From assembly GCF_003007675.1 (NCBI RefSeq), contig NZ_PXNP01000076.1, positions 186,001-250,000 on the forward strand: a stretch of DNA of 64,000 nucleotides. Reading direction: 5' to 3'. Under the pieces are notes generated by a model, which was not told the origin of the DNA, searched no databases, and was given only the letters and a program-made list of their open reading frames with translations. Of this stretch, positions 8,817 through 20,519 are shown piece after piece. The DNA comes from Marinobacter fuscus (GTDB lineage Bacteria > Pseudomonadota > Gammaproteobacteria > Pseudomonadales > Oleiphilaceae). Every line of letters begins with the position of its first letter. Positions within the stretch are counted from its first letter, which is position 1. A program made the translations under genes and the position numbers.

Positions 8817-10028
8817 ATGCGTCGCGTTGTAGTTACCGGCATGGGGATTGTCTCCAGCCTTGGAACCAACCAGAAAGAAGTTGCCCAGTCCCTGCGCGAG
8901 TCCCGCTCTGGCATCGCCTTCAGCGAGGAAGCCCGGGACAACGGCCTGCGCAGTCACGTTGCCGGCAAAATCGACCTGAACCTGTCGGAACTGATTGACC
9001 GGAAAATCCTGCGCTTCATGTGCCCGGCGGCGGGCTACAGCTATCTGGCGGCCAAAGAAGCCATTGACCAGGCCGGGCTGAGCGACGAACAACTGCGCGC
9101 CAACAGCACCGGCGCCGTGTTCGGCACCGGCGGCGCTTCCACCGTGGAACTGCTCGACGCCATCGACACCCATCGCGACCGCGGTTTGCGCCGGGTTGGC
9201 CCGTACCGGGTGCCGCGCACCATGGGCAGCGCCATCAACGCCTCGATCACCACCGCGTTTGGCATTACCGGAATCAACTACGGCATTACCTCTGCCTGTG
9301 CCACCAGCGCCCACTGCATCGGCCATGCTGCCGACCAGATTGCCCTGGGCCGCCAGGATGTGATGCTGGCCGGTGGTGGCGAGGACATCCACTGGACACT
9401 GAGCCTGATGTTCGACGCCATGGGAGCGCTGTCTACCAAATACAACGACACCCCGGAAAAGGCCTCACGCACCTATGATGCCGACCGTGACGGCTTCGTC
9501 ATCTCCGGCGGCGGCGGGGCTCTGGTGCTGGAAGCCCTGGAACATGCAGAAGCCCGCGGCGCCACCATCCTGGCAGAACTGGTCGGCTTTGGCGCCACTT
9601 CTGACGGCGCCGACATGGTTGCCCCCAGCGGTGAAGGCGCTATCCGCTGCATGCAGCAGGCCATGGCCAACCTCGACGGTGAGATTGCCTACATCAACAC
9701 CCACGGAACCAGCACACCGGCTGGCGATGTTACCGAACTGAAAGCCATCAAGCAGACCTTTGGCGACAAAATCCCGCCACTAAGCTCCACCAAGCCTCTG
9801 TGCGGCCATGCACTGGGCGCGGCAGGTGTGCACGAGGCCATCTACAGCCTGATCATGCAGCGCGAGGGCTTCATTGCGCCTTCGGCTAACATCGATAACC
9901 TGGATGAAGGCGCCGAAGGTTACCCGATTGTGCGCGAGCGCCAGGACAACCAGAATCTGGATCTAGTGATGAGCAACAGCTTCGGCTTTGGCGGCACCAA
10001 CGCCTCCCTGGTCTTCAAGAAAGTCTGA
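8817..10028 (+). CDS. fabB: 3-oxoacyl-ACP synthase I FabB
   Basis: This 403-residue condensing enzyme extends the cis-3-decenoyl-ACP made by FabA and so commits it to unsaturated fatty acids. The active-site cysteine is Cys161 in [14 protein letters not shown], and the two histidines lie in [12 protein letters not shown] and [13 protein letters not shown], giving the Cys-His-His triad of KAS I/II enzymes. The C-terminal [15 protein letters not shown] is the family signature. Linkage to fabA supports FabB rather than FabF. GGAGCT precedes the ATG. Confidence 0.96.
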   Translation: MRRVVVTGMGIVSSLGTNQKEVAQSLRESRSGIAFSEEARDNGLRSHVAGKIDLNLSELIDRKILRFMCPAAGYSYLAAKEAIDQAGLSDEQLRANSTGAVFGTGGASTVELLDAIDTHRDRGLRRVGPYRVPRTMGSAINASITTAFGITGINYGITSACATSAHCIGHAADQIALGRQDVMLAGGGEDIHWTLSLMFDAMGALSTKYNDTPEKASRTYDADRDGFVISGGGGALVLEALEHAEARGATILAELVGFGATSDGADMVAPSGEGAIRCMQQAMANLDGEIAYINTHGTSTPAGDVTELKAIKQTFGDKIPPLSSTKPLCGHALGAAGVHEAIYSLIMQREGFIAPSANIDNLDEGAEGYPIVRERQDNQNLDLVMSNSFGFGGTNASLVFKKV

Positions 10029-10385
10029 TCAGGATAGGCGAAGCGAACGGTATTCAGCTGGCGGCGTTCCCATCCAGCGCTTGAACGCCCGGCTGAATGC
10101 GCTCAATTCCGAAAATCCGAGCTGCTCGGCAATCTCCACCAGCGGCTTGGATTTATCTTTCATGTAGGTCAACGCCTGCTCCCGGCGCACCTGCTCCAGC
10201 AATGCCGCAAAGGTCAAACCTTCCTTGCGCAATTTCTTGTGCAACGTGTACCGGCTCATATTCAACTGGCCAGCCACGGTTTCCACACCAACCTTACCCC
10301 GCTCCAACTGCAAACGAATCAGCTTGCTGACCTTGGTGCTCATGGAACGCTTTGATTCTTCAGGCTTCAGCCGCTCTGATGCCAT
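10029..10385 (-). CDS. stand-alone AraC-type DNA-binding domain protein
   Basis: Only the C-terminal double helix-turn-helix of an AraC/XylS regulator is present, in 118 residues: VETVAGQLNMSRYTLHKKLRKEG and then LVEIAEQLGFSELSAFSRAFKRW, ending GTPPAEYRS. There is no sensor domain. The frame is open to a GTG at 10442, and a second start at 10403 is possible, but the ATG at 10385 has the best ribosome binding site (AGGAG, 8 bases upstream). Its stop codon abuts fabB (convergent, zero gap). A FabR-like operator lies 49 bases ahead, hinting at a link with fatty-acid control (inference). Confidence 0.8.
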   Translation of the reverse strand: MASERLKPEESKRSMSTKVSKLIRLQLERGKVGVETVAGQLNMSRYTLHKKLRKEGLTFAALLEQVRREQALTYMKDKSKPLVEIAEQLGFSELSAFSRAFKRWMGTPPAEYRSLRLS

Positions 10386-10433
10386 GTAGGTGTCTCCTGT
10401 CATTCCGTTAGACTCCACTCTCTCAACCCTCTC

Positions 10434-10451
10434 AGCGTACACATGTTAGCT
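10434..10451. promoter_or_regulatory. FabR-like operator
   Basis: The 18-base imperfect palindrome AGCGTACACATGTTAGCT agrees closely with the E. coli FabR (YijC) operator pattern AGCGTACA-NN-TGTT-N-GCT as I remember it. It lies between the divergent AraC-type gene and trhP. FabR/DesT-type TetR repressors control unsaturated fatty-acid genes, and fabAB is directly next door, which makes the match more credible. No fabR or desT gene is in the window. Confidence 0.5.
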
Positions 10452-10573
10452 GAAACAGATCAATACGACCTTTGAGCGAGATCAATGGCAACCCCATCTG
10501 ATTAAAGCATAATCGCTAAACGCCAGAATGCCCCATCTGCATCCATTCGTTTTTGCTATCTCCCGGAGAAACC

Positions 10574-11896
10574 ATGATCACCCCGGAACTGCTTGCCCCT
10601 GCTGGCACCCCAGACCACCTGGAAACCGCCTTCGCCTACGGCGCCGACGCCGTTTATGCCGGCCAGCCCCGCTATTCACTGAGAGTAAGAAACAACAGTT
10701 TCAAAGATGTGTCTGCCCTGGGCGCAGGCATTGCCCGGGCCCACGAGCTGGGCAAGCAGTTTTACCTGGTCTCCAACATCGCGCCCCATAACAACAAGGT
10801 GCGCAGCTACCTCCGGGATCTGGAACCGGTGATCGAACACAAACCCGACGCCCTGATCATGTCCGACCCAGGGCTGATCATGCTGGTGCGGGAAAAATGG
10901 CCTGACCAGCCCATCCACCTTTCGGTGCAGGCCAACGCTGTTAACTGGGCCACCGTGGAATTCTGGCGCCGACAAGGCATCAGCCGGGTGATCCTGTCCC
11001 GGGAGCTGGCACTGAACGAAATTCGCGAAATCCGCGAACACGTCCCCGGCATGGAGCTGGAAGTGTTCGTACACGGCGCGTTGTGCATGGCCTACTCCGG
11101 CCGCTGCCTGCTGTCTGGCTATATGAACCACCGCGACGCCAACCAGGGCGCCTGCACCAACGCCTGCCGCTGGAACTACAAGGAAGTCCAACACAGCCAC
11201 GACCAGACCGGCGATTTGATCGCCAGCTCCGCCGACCCGGTTGAAACCTTCGAGCCAAAGGAAATCCTGCTGGAAGAGCCCAACCGTCCAGGCAGCTTTA
11301 TCCCCGCTTACGAGGACGAACACGGCACCTACATCATGAACTCCAAAGACCTGCGGGCGGTGCAGCATGTGGCCGAACTGGTCAAGATGGGCGTGCACTC
11401 TCTTAAAATAGAAGGCCGCACCAAGAGCACCTATTACGTCGCCCGCACCACCCAGGTGTACCGCAAAGCCATCGACGACGCCGTCGCGGGCAAGCCCTTC
11501 AACATGGACATGATGAACGAACTCGAAGCCCTGTCGAACCGGGGCTACACCGAAGGCTTCCTGCGCCGCCACGTACCTCAGGAATACCAGACCTACGAAC
11601 AGGGCTCTTCCTTCCTCGGCACCCAGCAAGTCGTCGGCACCATCACCGATGCGGACGACCGCTGGCTCACCATCGACGTCAAAAACAAATTTGCCCCCGG
11701 CGACCAACTCGAACTCATCACCCCAGCCGGAAACCTGCGCTTCTCTGCAAACACCATGGAAAACCGCCACGGTGAAGCCATGGCGTACGCGCCGGGCAGT
11801 GGCCACATCGTCAGAATCCCGAAACCCGCCAACTTGCCAGAAAAGCTGGACTTCACCTACCTGACAAAGGTTTTCCCGGAAAACAGCGCTTCCTGA
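10574..11896 (+). CDS. trhP: tRNA 5-hydroxyuridine formation protein TrhP (peptidase U32 family, YegQ)
   Basis: A 440-residue U32-family protein. U32 signatures visible are ELLAPAGTPDHLETAFAYGADAVY at the N-terminus, the IHLSVQANAVNW strand, and the Cys-rich block containing VFVHGALCMAYSGRCLLSGY followed by GACTNACRW, which supplies the cysteines conserved in the family. TrhP acts in prephenate-dependent hydroxylation of wobble uridine 34 in tRNAs. Start at 10574 is supported by GGAGA just upstream; a frame-extending ATG 21 bases earlier lacks this. The gene is transcribed alone. Confidence 0.9.
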   Translation: MITPELLAPAGTPDHLETAFAYGADAVYAGQPRYSLRVRNNSFKDVSALGAGIARAHELGKQFYLVSNIAPHNNKVRSYLRDLEPVIEHKPDALIMSDPGLIMLVREKWPDQPIHLSVQANAVNWATVEFWRRQGISRVILSRELALNEIREIREHVPGMELEVFVHGALCMAYSGRCLLSGYMNHRDANQGACTNACRWNYKEVQHSHDQTGDLIASSADPVETFEPKEILLEEPNRPGSFIPAYEDEHGTYIMNSKDLRAVQHVAELVKMGVHSLKIEGRTKSTYYVARTTQVYRKAIDDAVAGKPFNMDMMNELEALSNRGYTEGFLRRHVPQEYQTYEQGSSFLGTQQVVGTITDADDRWLTIDVKNKFAPGDQLELITPAGNLRFSANTMENRHGEAMAYAPGSGHIVRIPKPANLPEKLDFTYLTKVFPENSAS

Positions 11897-11955
11897 AAAA
11901 GGCTCCGAATAACCTTCCAATATCCAACAGCAAACCAAACTCTATTCCTGTAATA

Positions 11956-11974
11956 GCGGCACCCTTGGTGCCGC
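11956..11974. repeat. short hairpin between trhP and suf promoter
   Basis: GCGGCACC, loop CTT, GGTGCCGC: a perfect 8-base stem. It follows trhP by 60 bases but lacks a T run on either strand, so it is not a clear intrinsic terminator. It might support Rho-assisted termination or be a protein site. Confidence 0.35.
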
Positions 11975-12013
11975 AAAGGCCAACTAAGGTATAATCCCTA
12001 CTCAACCGATTTA

Positions 12014-12046
12014 ATACCTGACTATTTTACTCTGGTATTGTATAAT
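12014..12046 (+). promoter_or_regulatory. suf promoter overlapping an IscR type-1-like site
   Basis: Positions 12014-12038 fit the E. coli IscR type 1 consensus at 23 of 25 positions: ATACCTGACT at the left, GGTAT at the right, with mismatches only in the right inner arm. The same stretch carries a -35 box (CTGACT, 12018-12023), a 17-base spacer and a consensus -10 TATAAT (12041-12046), about 100 bases ahead of sufB. Binding there would block RNA polymerase, so Fe-S-loaded IscR would repress the operon. A second TATAAT occurs at 11990-11995 without an obvious -35. Confidence 0.7.
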
Positions 12047-12148
12047 CGCTCGCCAGAAGCAACGGGAAAACAGGCAAAACCTGTCCCGCCACACAGAACC
12101 CGATTGCAGGGCACGCGCCCTCGATGAGAGAAATACGGAGCGACGATC

Positions 12149-13597
<1,449 letters not shown>

Positions 13598-13685
13598 ACA
13601 GTTTGCCCCGCTGGCCTCGGAGGAGGTCAGCAAGTGGGGAGGTTTCGCCGATTGTTTTGGACGGCAAATATAAAAGTATCGCGGA

Positions 13686-13789
13686 AGCCATCGGGCAGGC
13701 CCTTCCGGGATCGTCAAAATCAGGGATGATTTTGTCGAGCGTACATGGACGTATTTACAGCGTATCCCGGAAGGGCCTGCCCGATGGCT
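13686..13789 (+). repeat. long hairpin repeat, copy 1 (between sufB and sufC)
   Basis: Two 26-base perfect inverted arms (13686-13711 and 13764-13789, core CAGGCCCTTCCGGGAT) enclose 52 bases. Inside is a smaller hairpin, CAAAATCA-GGGA-TGATTTTG (13715-13734), followed by the single-stranded-looking stretch GAGCGTACATGGACGTATT. The same architecture and the same internal sequence recur at 39320-39409 on the other strand. In both places the element lies between genes of an operon and reads in the direction of transcription. It has no open frame of its own. Confidence 0.85.
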
Positions 13790-13851
13790 GACTCACTCCA
13801 ACACTGGAGCGGGCAAAAGAATTTAGTCGGTTAAAAGAGAGAAGCGTACAA

Positions 13852-14610
13852 ATGCTGAGTATCAAAAACCTGCACGCATCCGTTGAGGACAAAGAAATCC
13901 TCAAAGGCATCAACCTGGAAATCAAACCAGGGGAAGTTCACGCCATCATGGGCCCGAACGGCTCAGGCAAGAGTACCCTGTCACAGGTTCTGGCAGGCAA
14001 CGAAGCATTTGAAGTCACCAGCGGTGAAGTCACCCTGAACGGCGAAAACCTGCTTGATCAGGAAACCGAAGAACGCGCACGCAATGGCGTATTTCTGGCG
14101 TTCCAGTACCCGGTGGAAATCCCCGGCGTCAGCAACCTGCAGTTCCTGCGCACCGCCGTCAACGCCATGCGCAAGCACAAAGGCGAGGAAGACATGAACG
14201 CCGCCGAGTTCATGAAACTGGCCAAAGAAGTGTCCAAACAGGTCGACCTCGACCCGGCCTTCCTCAAGCGTGGCGTAAACGAAGGCTTCTCCGGCGGCGA
14301 GAAAAAGCGTAACGAAATCATGCAGGCATTGCTGCTGCAGCCAAAACTGGCGATTCTTGACGAAACCGACTCAGGCCTCGACATCGATGCCCTGAAAGTG
14401 GTGTCTGATGGCGTTAACGCCCTGCGCTCCGAAGACCGCGCCATTCTGATGGTGACCCATTACCAGCGCCTGCTGAACCACATTGTGCCGGACTACGTTC
14501 ACGTACTGGCCGGTGGCCGCATCATCAAATCCGGTGGCCGCGAGCTGGCCCTGGAGCTGGAAGAAAAAGGTTATGGCTGGCTGGGCATCAAAGACGAAGC
14601 CAGCAACTGA
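13852..14610 (+). CDS. sufC: Fe-S cluster assembly ATPase SufC
   Basis: A 252-residue ABC-type ATPase that powers the conformational change of SufBC2D during cluster assembly. Walker A is GPNGSGKST, the signature motif is FSGGEKKRNEIMQ, Walker B is LAILDETDSGLDIDALK, and the H-loop is MVTHYQR. All match the SufC subgroup. It is 15 bases from sufD. The 254 bases ahead of it hold the hairpin repeat and a ribosome binding site (AAGAGAG). Confidence 0.97.
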   Translation: MLSIKNLHASVEDKEILKGINLEIKPGEVHAIMGPNGSGKSTLSQVLAGNEAFEVTSGEVTLNGENLLDQETEERARNGVFLAFQYPVEIPGVSNLQFLRTAVNAMRKHKGEEDMNAAEFMKLAKEVSKQVDLDPAFLKRGVNEGFSGGEKKRNEIMQALLLQPKLAILDETDSGLDIDALKVVSDGVNALRSEDRAILMVTHYQRLLNHIVPDYVHVLAGGRIIKSGGRELALELEEKGYGWLGIKDEASN

Positions 14611-14625
14611 TCAGGAGGCCTTGGA

Positions 14626-15912
14626 ATGAAATCTGCACCCATGCTTTCCAGCGCCTTCCTGCATCCGGCCGGGCAGTCCCTGCCCCAGCCGCTGCTGGCG
14701 TTGCGCAAAGACCGGGCAAGCGCTCTGGTCGACATGCCGCTGCCTACCCGCAAAACCGAAAACTGGAAGTATTCCAGCAAGTACCTGAAGCTGGCCGACG
14801 ACATGGCCATTTCACTGCCCGCCGACGGCACAGTCGGCAGCAGCCTGGCCGTGCCGGGCTACAAGGTGGTGTTTCTGAATGGCGTGATGATTCCGGAAGC
14901 CAGCGAATACCCGGATCTGGACGGCATCCTGATTCAGAGTTTCAGCGATCTGGACGACGAACAGGGCCAGGCACTGGCAGAGCAGCTTGGCCGCACCCTG
15001 AACCACGACCAGGCCCAGTTTGCGCGCCTGAACGGTGCCCGCTTTGAAGATGGCCTGCTGGTTCGTCTCAAGCCCGGTGCAGTGCTGGATCAGCCGCTGT
15101 TTGTCATCCACGAAACCACCGCAGACGCCAGCGGCTCAGCTTACCCGCGCATTCTGGTAGAAGCTGGCGCCAACAGCCAGATGACCCTGGTAGAAGAGTA
15201 CATCTCACAGGGCGAATCGGCGGCGTTCACCAACACCGTCACCGAATTCACACTCGCCGAAGGTGCCAATATCACCAACATCCGCCTGAACATGGAAGGC
15301 GAGAATGTACAGCACATTGGTGCCACCGGTGTTGTTCAGCAACGCAGCTCCCGCTTTGAAAGCCATTGCGTCGGCTTCGGCGGCCCCTTGCGCCGTCACG
15401 ATCTGCAGGTTCGGCTGGAAGGCGAAGGCGCCGAGTGCAAACTCAATGGTGTGGTGGTCACCCAGGGTAAGCAACACTACGACAACCACACCTGCATAGA
15501 GCACATTGCCGCGCACTGCAACAGCGAGGAAACCTACCGGAACATCGCTGCCGACCAGTCCCATGCGGTGTTCAACGGGCGCATTCATATTCACCAGGAC
15601 GCCCAGCAGTCCAACGCGAATATGAACAACAAGAACCTGTTGTTGTCGAACGGTGCCGAGATCGACACCAAGCCCGAACTGGAAATCTATGCAGACGACG
15701 TAAAATGTGCCCACGGCGCCACCATTGGCCAGCTGGATGAGACCTCCCTGTTCTATCTGGTCTCCCGGGGCATCGATCGTCGTCAGGCCAACGTATTGCT
15801 GACCATGGCGTTCATCAACGAGCTGATGCAACAGATTCCAGTCGAAGCCGTGCGGGAAACCGCACAAACGCGGCTAAACGAATTCTTCGAGCAAACCTTT
15901 CAGGAGGCCTGA
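14626..15912 (+). CDS. sufD: Fe-S cluster assembly protein SufD
   Basis: A 428-residue SufB paralogue that completes the SufBC2D complex and is needed for iron acquisition by it. The beta-helix core is visible as repeated short strands, with the SufD hallmarks PTRKTENWKYSS at the N-terminus, KQHYDNHTCIEHIAAHCNSEE in the centre (His residue implicated in assembly) and VKCAHGATIGQLDETSLFYLVSRG near the C-terminus. AGGAGG lies upstream and the stop is followed after 4 bases by sufS. Confidence 0.96.
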   Translation: MKSAPMLSSAFLHPAGQSLPQPLLALRKDRASALVDMPLPTRKTENWKYSSKYLKLADDMAISLPADGTVGSSLAVPGYKVVFLNGVMIPEASEYPDLDGILIQSFSDLDDEQGQALAEQLGRTLNHDQAQFARLNGARFEDGLLVRLKPGAVLDQPLFVIHETTADASGSAYPRILVEAGANSQMTLVEEYISQGESAAFTNTVTEFTLAEGANITNIRLNMEGENVQHIGATGVVQQRSSRFESHCVGFGGPLRRHDLQVRLEGEGAECKLNGVVVTQGKQHYDNHTCIEHIAAHCNSEETYRNIAADQSHAVFNGRIHIHQDAQQSNANMNNKNLLLSNGAEIDTKPELEIYADDVKCAHGATIGQLDETSLFYLVSRGIDRRQANVLLTMAFINELMQQIPVEAVRETAQTRLNEFFEQTFQEA

Positions 15913-15916
15913 GGGC

Positions 15917-17170
<1,254 letters not shown>

Positions 17171-17182
17171 GGAGATGGACAC

Positions 17183-17539
17183 ATGACAGCCGAAGTCTTC
17201 ACACCGAACAGCGTCAACGTGACCATGACGCCAACCGCAGTTAAGCACGTTCGCAAGCAACTGGACAAAAAACCGGAAGCCAAAGGCATTCGCCTGGCGA
17301 TCAAAAAAAGCGGCTGCTCCGGCTTCAAGTATGAAACCCAATGGGTGGAAACCCCGGCCGAAGATGACCGGGTCTTCAACATCGATGGCGTGGATGTTTT
17401 CGTCAAAGAAGAACATCTTCCGTTGGTGAATGGCATTGAAATTGATTTTGTCACCGAGGGTGTCAACTCCCTGTTTCGCTTCCGCAACCCCAACGCCACA
17501 GCGGAGTGCGGGTGTGGTGAAAGTTTTACGGTGGCTTAA
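17183..17539 (+). CDS. sufA: A-type Fe-S carrier SufA (HesB/IscA family)
   Basis: A 118-residue A-type carrier that receives clusters from the scaffold and delivers them to apo-proteins. The three conserved cysteines are present: Cys45 in KKSGCSGFKY and Cys109/Cys111 in ECGCGESF. Placement inside the suf operon, 12 bases after sufS, favours SufA over IscA or ErpA. The residues between, with LVNGIEIDFV, match the family. Confidence 0.93.
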   Translation: MTAEVFTPNSVNVTMTPTAVKHVRKQLDKKPEAKGIRLAIKKSGCSGFKYETQWVETPAEDDRVFNIDGVDVFVKEEHLPLVNGIEIDFVTEGVNSLFRFRNPNATAECGCGESFTVA

Positions 17540-17574
17540 GGTCGCAAAATAGCGTTAGAAAAGGCTCAGAGATT

Positions 17575-18117
17575 ATGCAAGAACGCGAAGTCGTCCTGAC
17601 AAAGCGCGAAGTGGAAGCCCGTCTGGTGCCCGCCGGAACGGAGATTATGATTCCGGCAGATACCTTCGTGACCATCACCCAGTCTCTGGGGGGCAGCTTT
17701 ACCGTGGCAGTCAACGGCAACCTCGCGCGTATTGAAGGCCACGACGCCGATGCCCTGGGCAAGCAACCGCTGGAAAGCAACTTCGACACCCCGGAAGACG
17801 GCACCATCAATGAGAACCAGGTGTGGGAAGCTCTGGGCAACTGCTACGACCCGGAAATTCCCGTGGATGTAGTCAACCTGGGACTGATCTACGAGTGCAA
17901 AATTGAGAATGGCACCGAAGACGGTAATCACGTGTACATCCTGATGACCCTGACCGCCGCTGGCTGCGGCATGGGCCCGGTGATCACCGACGACGTGAAG
18001 CGCAAGGTGGAGCATGTGCCCAATGTGGACAAGGTAACCGTTGATCTGACCTTTGATCCGCCCTGGAACAACGATATGCTCACCGACGAAGCCAAACTCG
18101 AACTGGGAATGTTATGA
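17575..18117 (+). CDS. sufT: SufT, MIP18/DUF59-family Fe-S maturation protein
   Basis: A 180-residue protein. The C-terminal 100 residues are a MIP18 (DUF59) domain with NCYDPEIPVDVVNLGLIYE, the TLTAAGCGMGPVI cysteine motif and the VTVDLTFDPPWNNDMLTDEAK segment. SufT proteins help mature Fe-S proteins when demand is high. The N-terminal 75 residues are a SufT-specific extension. Its last four bases overlap the start of sufE (ATGA arrangement). Confidence 0.92.
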   Translation: MQEREVVLTKREVEARLVPAGTEIMIPADTFVTITQSLGGSFTVAVNGNLARIEGHDADALGKQPLESNFDTPEDGTINENQVWEALGNCYDPEIPVDVVNLGLIYECKIENGTEDGNHVYILMTLTAAGCGMGPVITDDVKRKVEHVPNVDKVTVDLTFDPPWNNDMLTDEAKLELGML

Positions 18118-18575
18118 CCGCCAGCAAGGAACAGTTTCTGAACAACCCTCTCGGCCAGGGCACAAACCTGGAAGAGGTACTCGACGCTTTCGAATTTCTC
18201 GACGACTGGGAAGAGCGCTACGCCTACATCATCGACCTGGGCAAGCAACTGCCTGCCTTCCCCGATGACCAGCGCACGGAACAGAATTACGTACACGGCT
18301 GTCAGAGCCAGGTCTGGCTGATTCACCACTACGACGACAGCAGCGGCAAGCTGTTCCTGATGATCGACTCGGATGCGATGATTGTGCGCGGTCTGGCGGC
18401 GATCATTCTGGTGGCCCTGAACGCCAAGTCACCCCGGGATTTGCTGGCCACCGACATCGACGAACTGTTCGAGCGGCTGGATCTGTTCCGCCACATCTCC
18501 CCCACCCGGGGCAACGGCCTGCGCGCCATGGTCGGCAAGATCCGGGATATTGCCGCGGCCGAAGCTGCCGCCTGA
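18114..18575 (+). CDS. sufE: sulfur acceptor SufE
   Basis: A 153-residue SufE-fold protein that takes persulfide sulfur from SufS and carries it to SufB. The acceptor cysteine is Cys63 in NYVHGCQSQVWL. The start overlaps sufT by 4 bases and it is the last gene of the operon, converging on flgT with only 3 bases between the stop codons. No terminator is evident there. Confidence 0.95.
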   Translation: MTASKEQFLNNPLGQGTNLEEVLDAFEFLDDWEERYAYIIDLGKQLPAFPDDQRTEQNYVHGCQSQVWLIHHYDDSSGKLFLMIDSDAMIVRGLAAIILVALNAKSPRDLLATDIDELFERLDLFRHISPTRGNGLRAMVGKIRDIAAAEAAA

Positions 18576-18578
18576 TCG

Positions 18579-19793
18579 CTACCAGATAATGGCCAGGTCA
18601 TCCCGCTGGATATTGACCTGGCCAGCTTCTGTGCTCATTCGCCCGTTGCTGAAATCCGGATGCACGTTATTCAGCACTAATGTAGCCCCGGTATCTGACA
18701 GCTCCGGCGTACCCTGCAAACTGTCGAAATAGCGCTGGCTGCGGTACAGACTCAATTCCTGGCCAGGCCTCAACCCTGCCGTGGCGCCCGAAGCCAGAGT
18801 CACATGCTCACCCGCCACCCGGGTAATTCGGGTCATAAAGGGCTGACACGCCAGAGCCTTACTCACCGCGCCGGCCATATCGTCCATAACACCGCTTACT
18901 GCCCGCCCCCACTCCGTGCCAGAAAAGCCAGCTGAGGCAAACCCGCCGCTACCACTGCCGCTTGGCTGCCAGGGCGCGAGAGTTTCGAAGCGCTGACGCA
19001 ATACCGGCGAACCGCTGAAACCATCGAATATCATCAACTCAACGGCGAACCGGCGCCGAGTATCCACTCTGTTGAACCGGCGCTTGATACGATCCGCAAT
19101 GGAACTGCCCCATGCGCCAGGATCCGCAAGACTTATGTCCCGAATGACACCGGATACCACAAACTGTGCGCCCAACTCCCGCGCCAGCTGTACGACATTG
19201 GTTAAGTGGTTGCTGGCAGGGTTGGCCTGCGCTGTCGGAGCATCCGGTAAGTTCGAGAACAGCTGCAAAGAGGTGGCTCCCAGAACCTCCATGGAATACC
19301 GCGCCTGGAGGCGGGCCACCAGTGCCCGAGGGAGTTCCTGCGCAGCATCATTAAGGCCCGGACTGCCAGCCTGTACCGGGCGAAGAACCGGAAAAGCTGT
19401 CACCGCAACACGCTTGCGTAAACCGCTGGCCTCAGCAGCCTTGCACATGCTTTCATCACTGGCATCAGCCCCCGCCATGTCTGCCCGGACGATAACCCGC
19501 AACAGATTCCCGCGACGGTACTCGTCCACAATGGTGGCATTTCGTACCTTGGCCTGGGCAGACAGCTCAGTGTACGACTGGGTAAGCTCACCATTTTCTA
19601 TAGTATCGGTGGTGCTTACCCTGGCTTCATACTGGAGCGCCAGGTCACGCATCGCCGCCTGACGAGCTTCAGCCCGGGCCTGCGCGAGGTTGCCCTCGCG
19701 AATATTGGCGTGGCCCACTCCCTCCAACACGGCCGCCTGCAGTACACCGGTACAGAGCCCTAGAAGACACAGGAAAAACACACGTATCGTCAT
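18579..19793 (-). CDS. flgT: flagellar assembly protein FlgT
   Basis: A 404-residue secreted protein with an N-terminal signal peptide (FFLCLLGLCTGVLQA, cleavage after about residue 20). The order of segments matches FlgT of sodium-driven polar flagella: an N-terminal domain with NIREGNLAQARAEARQAAMRDLALQYEA, a middle domain with a FVVSGVIRDIS strand, and a C-terminal SH3-like part (GLRPGQELSLYR). FlgT forms the H-ring around the basal body of Vibrio flagella. It lies 23 bases downstream of an FlgP-like lipoprotein gene. Assignment rests on pattern and context. Confidence 0.85.
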   Translation of the reverse strand: MTIRVFFLCLLGLCTGVLQAAVLEGVGHANIREGNLAQARAEARQAAMRDLALQYEARVSTTDTIENGELTQSYTELSAQAKVRNATIVDEYRRGNLLRVIVRADMAGADASDESMCKAAEASGLRKRVAVTAFPVLRPVQAGSPGLNDAAQELPRALVARLQARYSMEVLGATSLQLFSNLPDAPTAQANPASNHLTNVVQLARELGAQFVVSGVIRDISLADPGAWGSSIADRIKRRFNRVDTRRRFAVELMIFDGFSGSPVLRQRFETLAPWQPSGSGSGGFASAGFSGTEWGRAVSGVMDDMAGAVSKALACQPFMTRITRVAGEHVTLASGATAGLRPGQELSLYRSQRYFDSLQGTPELSDTGATLVLNNVHPDFSNGRMSTEAGQVNIQRDDLAIIW

Positions 19794-19816
19794 CGAATCG
19801 TCACCTTTTAGGCAGC

Positions 19817-20368
19817 TCAGTCCAGGTAATAAAGAGAATCTGTGCGCCCGGCCTCCACATCCCCTGCCCGGTCACTACGGCGCGGCATGGGAATAGCACA
19901 AACATCGCGCACCTGATCATCAGCCACCTGAGCAACGCAGTTCCGAAAACGTGGCTCCAGACGCAACTCCATCACCGTCTCCACCACACCATCGCTGTGC
20001 TCATTTACGGCGACCATCCGAGCGCCTCGGATGTAGCTGTCTACATAGGTGCGAAAGCTGTCGTTATTGAGCACAAAGTCGTTCACGGTGGAGCTGCCAA
20101 AAATCACCGTGCCATATACGCGCTCAGCAAGATTTCGGTAGGCGTCCAGCCTGGACACGCGCCTGGCCATCAAGCGTTTGCGCGGATTAACCCGATCCTG
20201 CCCGACATTTTCATAGGTACCAAAACCGCTCACCCGGACGGTAATAGGCTCGAACCGACGGTTTGCACTATCCGAGCGGTCAGTTTCCTGGCTTCCGCCC
20301 CAGATAGAAGAGCACCCCACCAGGTTGAGAGGCAATAGCACACACAACAGAACCCAGCGCAAGGTCAT
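19817..20368 (-). CDS. flgP: FlgP-like LPP20-family outer-membrane lipoprotein
   Basis: A 183-residue lipoprotein: the signal peptide ends in the lipobox LVGC (cysteine at residue 19). The mature part has the LPP20 fold pattern with RRVSRLDAYRNLAERVYG and ARMVAVNEHSDGVVETVMELRL, as in FlgP of Vibrio and Campylobacter, where it forms an outer-membrane ring needed for motility. The start at 20368 is chosen because AGGA lies 2-6 bases upstream and the signal peptide begins here, not at the in-frame codon 21 bases earlier. Operon with flgT; flgO is not seen in the window. Confidence 0.82.
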   Translation of the reverse strand: MTLRWVLLCVLLPLNLVGCSSIWGGSQETDRSDSANRRFEPITVRVSGFGTYENVGQDRVNPRKRLMARRVSRLDAYRNLAERVYGTVIFGSSTVNDFVLNNDSFRTYVDSYIRGARMVAVNEHSDGVVETVMELRLEPRFRNCVAQVADDQVRDVCAIPMPRRSDRAGDVEAGRTDSLYYLD

Positions 20369-20519
20369 TATCCTGTCTCCAAACCACAATTTTCAGAATC
20401 CATGAAAAAATCACACCAGATTCATTAAATCATTGAAAAACATAGCTATCGTTCTAAAACACTATAGGGCTAACCGCCGGAGCGGCAAAAAGCCGCCACC
20501 CAGCCACCGGCGTTTCACA

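Noticed and set aside
10676..11938. A 420-codon open frame on the minus strand opposite trhP, and similar long antisense frames opposite fabB, sufD, sufS, gpmI, hmuR and asmA
   Set aside because: They arise from the third-position GC bias of the real genes, have no ribosome binding sites, and their translations resemble no family.
13603..13791. Small open frame between sufB and sufC
   Set aside because: It runs through the hairpin repeat and has no protein-like composition.
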